This document shows positions 12,970 to 14,121 of a stretch of 14,121 nt of DNA, in pieces. The number at the start of each line of letters is the position of its first letter. Position 1 is the first letter of the stretch. A model generated the notes under the pieces. That model was not told the origin of the DNA, searched no databases, and worked only from the letters and a program-made list of their open reading frames with translations. The stretch comes from Natronohydrobacter sp. (lineage in GTDB: Bacteria; Pseudomonadota; Alphaproteobacteria; Rhodobacterales; Rhodobacteraceae), in contig SKRP01000163.1 in assembly GCA_007118445.1 (NCBI GenBank), positions 1-14,121 of the forward strand, read 5' to 3'. The position numbers and the translations under genes are program-made.

Positions 12970-14121
12970 TCAGGTTGGGAAATCGGCCAGGCCGATCCGT
13001 TGATTGCGGTTTTGGTCGGGGTCGTGAATCCGGGTCCGCACCAGCGGGCCGAGAATGATGAGCGTCAGGAACAAAAGCCCGATCTCGATATGGTAAACGA
13101 CAGAATAGCCGATATCCGGGGTCATCAGGCCCGCGCCCAGGTGCCCGGCATTGGCCAGCCCCTGCACAGTATCGCGAATGCCGCCGCCCAGTGCCACAGC
13201 CAGCCCCGCGGCAGTCGCCTGCGCCGCTCCCCAGGCCCCCAGCGCCATGCCACCGCCGACAATGCCGCGCCGGGGCATTTCCATCGCCGCTGTCAGCGTG
13301 GCCACTGCAAACAGCCCGAGGCCAAAGCCGATGCCGAAGGCGCCTGCGAAGAAGATGAAGCTCGATTGCAGCGGCCCTGCGAAGATCACTGCAGAGAAGG
13401 CGAAGATGCCTGCAAGGATCCCGCGTGCGGCCATGCGGAACTGGTCCATGCCGCGTGCCAGCCATTTGGCGGCCAGCCAGAAGCCCAAGAGCGCGCCCAC
13501 AGCCCAGACGGCTGTCAGCGTCGTGGTCGCCGCCACGGACAGGCCGAGAATTTCGCCGCCATAGGGTTCGAGCAGCACGTCCTGCATGTTGAAGGCCAGC
13601 CCGCCCACGAACACCACCGCGAGCAGCCGCCCCGCCTGACCGCCTGACATGTAGTCGCGCCATGCGTCCCGGAAAGCGGGTTTCGGTGCCTCGCGCTCTT
13701 CGCGCGTCATCGGCTTGATCTTTTCTTGTTTCCACAGCGCAATGACATTCAGCACCAAGGTGAACACCGCGCAGCCCTGCACCACCTGAATCAGCCGCAA
13801 GTCACTGAAATCGCGTAGCAAATAGCCCACGATCAGCGCCGATATCGCCATGCCCGCCAGGAAGGTGACATAAAGCAGTGCCACCACGCGCGGGCGGGTT
13901 TCATCATCCGCGCGATCTGCCGCCAGCGCGATGCCCGCCGTCTGGGTCATATGCAGCCCGAAGCCGGTCATCAGGAAGGCGAGTGCGGCGATAACCTCGC
14001 CCGCGAAGGGCACGTCATGGACCACATCGCCGGTCAGGACCAAGAGCGCGAAAGGCATGATCGCCAGCCCGCCGAATTGCCAGAGCGATCCGAACCACAG
14101 ATAGGGGATGCGCTTCCAGCC
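12970..14121 (-). CDS. lhaA: Light-harvesting 1 assembly protein LhaA, PucC/BCD family (partial, 5' end outside window)
   Basis: 383 C-terminal residues of a 12-helix MFS-like membrane protein that delivers bacteriochlorophyll or aids insertion of LH1 polypeptides. The frame is open to the right edge and starts within GWKRIPYLWFGSLWQFGGLA, a conserved stretch of LhaA; the true start lies outside. About nine to ten hydrophobic helices remain, with PYGGEILGLSVAATT, LLGFWLAAKWLARGMD and LTAAMEMPRRGIVGGGMALGAWGAAQATAAGLA typical of the BCD family. Its place directly before puhA marks it as lhaA rather than pucC, which belongs with the LH2 genes. The puhA promoter in relatives lies inside or before this gene. 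Confidence 0.93.
   Translation of the reverse strand, partial: GWKRIPYLWFGSLWQFGGLAIMPFALLVLTGDVVHDVPFAGEVIAALAFLMTGFGLHMTQTAGIALAADRADDETRPRVVALLYVTFLAGMAISALIVGYLLRDFSDLRLIQVVQGCAVFTLVLNVIALWKQEKIKPMTREEREAPKPAFRDAWRDYMSGGQAGRLLAVVFVGGLAFNMQDVLLEPYGGEILGLSVAATTTLTAVWAVGALLGFWLAAKWLARGMDQFRMAARGILAGIFAFSAVIFAGPLQSSFIFFAGAFGIGFGLGLFAVATLTAAMEMPRRGIVGGGMALGAWGAAQATAAGLAVALGGGIRDTVQGLANAGHLGAGLMTPDIGYSVVYHIEIGLLFLTLIILGPLVRTRIHDPDQNRNQRIGLADFPT

Noticed and set aside
12951..14121. PpsR/CrtJ (TGT-N12-ACA) or FnrL sites controlling puhA
   Set aside because: No convincing palindrome found by eye in the gaps of the photosynthesis genes; such sites may lie upstream of lhaA, outside the window.

Overview
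The window (14,121 bases, GC-rich, high GC at third codon positions) looks like a chromosomal piece from a bacteriochlorophyll-a-containing alphaproteobacterium of the Rhodobacterales (Rhodobacter/Roseobacter relatives). This rests on the right half, which has the gene order lhaA-puhA-puhB-puhC-bciE-acsF-puhE-hemA-cycA known from that group, and on Tmm and SoxB proteins that read like roseobacter ones. No tRNA, rRNA, insertion sequence, integrase or CRISPR array was seen.

Left part (1-6869), methylated-amine / one-carbon genes: a heterotetrameric sarcosine oxidase beta subunit (soxB, minus strand, cut at the left edge); a 557-base non-coding stretch; a divergent Amt-family membrane channel (plus); a GntR/FCD-family regulator (plus); a leaderless, type I periplasmic-binding-protein-like protein of the amide/urea group (minus); and trimethylamine monooxygenase (tmm, plus). 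The Amt-like protein appears to have lost both pore histidines of ammonium channels. The tmm upstream region carries six TTGG motifs spaced at near-multiples of a helical turn. Together these suggest, by inference only, a locally regulated module for sensing, taking up and oxidising a methylated amine.

Right part (6946-14121, all minus strand), photosynthesis cluster: light-harvesting assembly factor LhaA (cut at the right edge), reaction-centre H subunit PuhA, assembly factors PuhB and PuhC, the small cyclase subunit BciE translationally overlapped with the aerobic cyclase AcsF, PuhE, 5-aminolevulinate synthase HemA and cytochrome c2 CycA. The genes are tightly packed and probably co-transcribed at least in part. 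They join the first committed step of tetrapyrrole synthesis (HemA), an oxygen-dependent step of bacteriochlorophyll synthesis (BciE/AcsF), reaction-centre assembly (LhaA, PuhA-C, PuhE) and the electron donor to the reaction centre (CycA). An oxygen-dependent cyclase suits an aerobic or facultatively aerobic anoxygenic phototroph.

The two parts meet tail to tail between tmm and cycA at a strong 13-bp stem-loop terminator. A 29-30-base palindromic repeat with identical arms occurs twice, once beyond gntR (where it supplies the stop codon of the binding-protein-like gene) and once between acsF and puhE, so both halves share a dispersed element.
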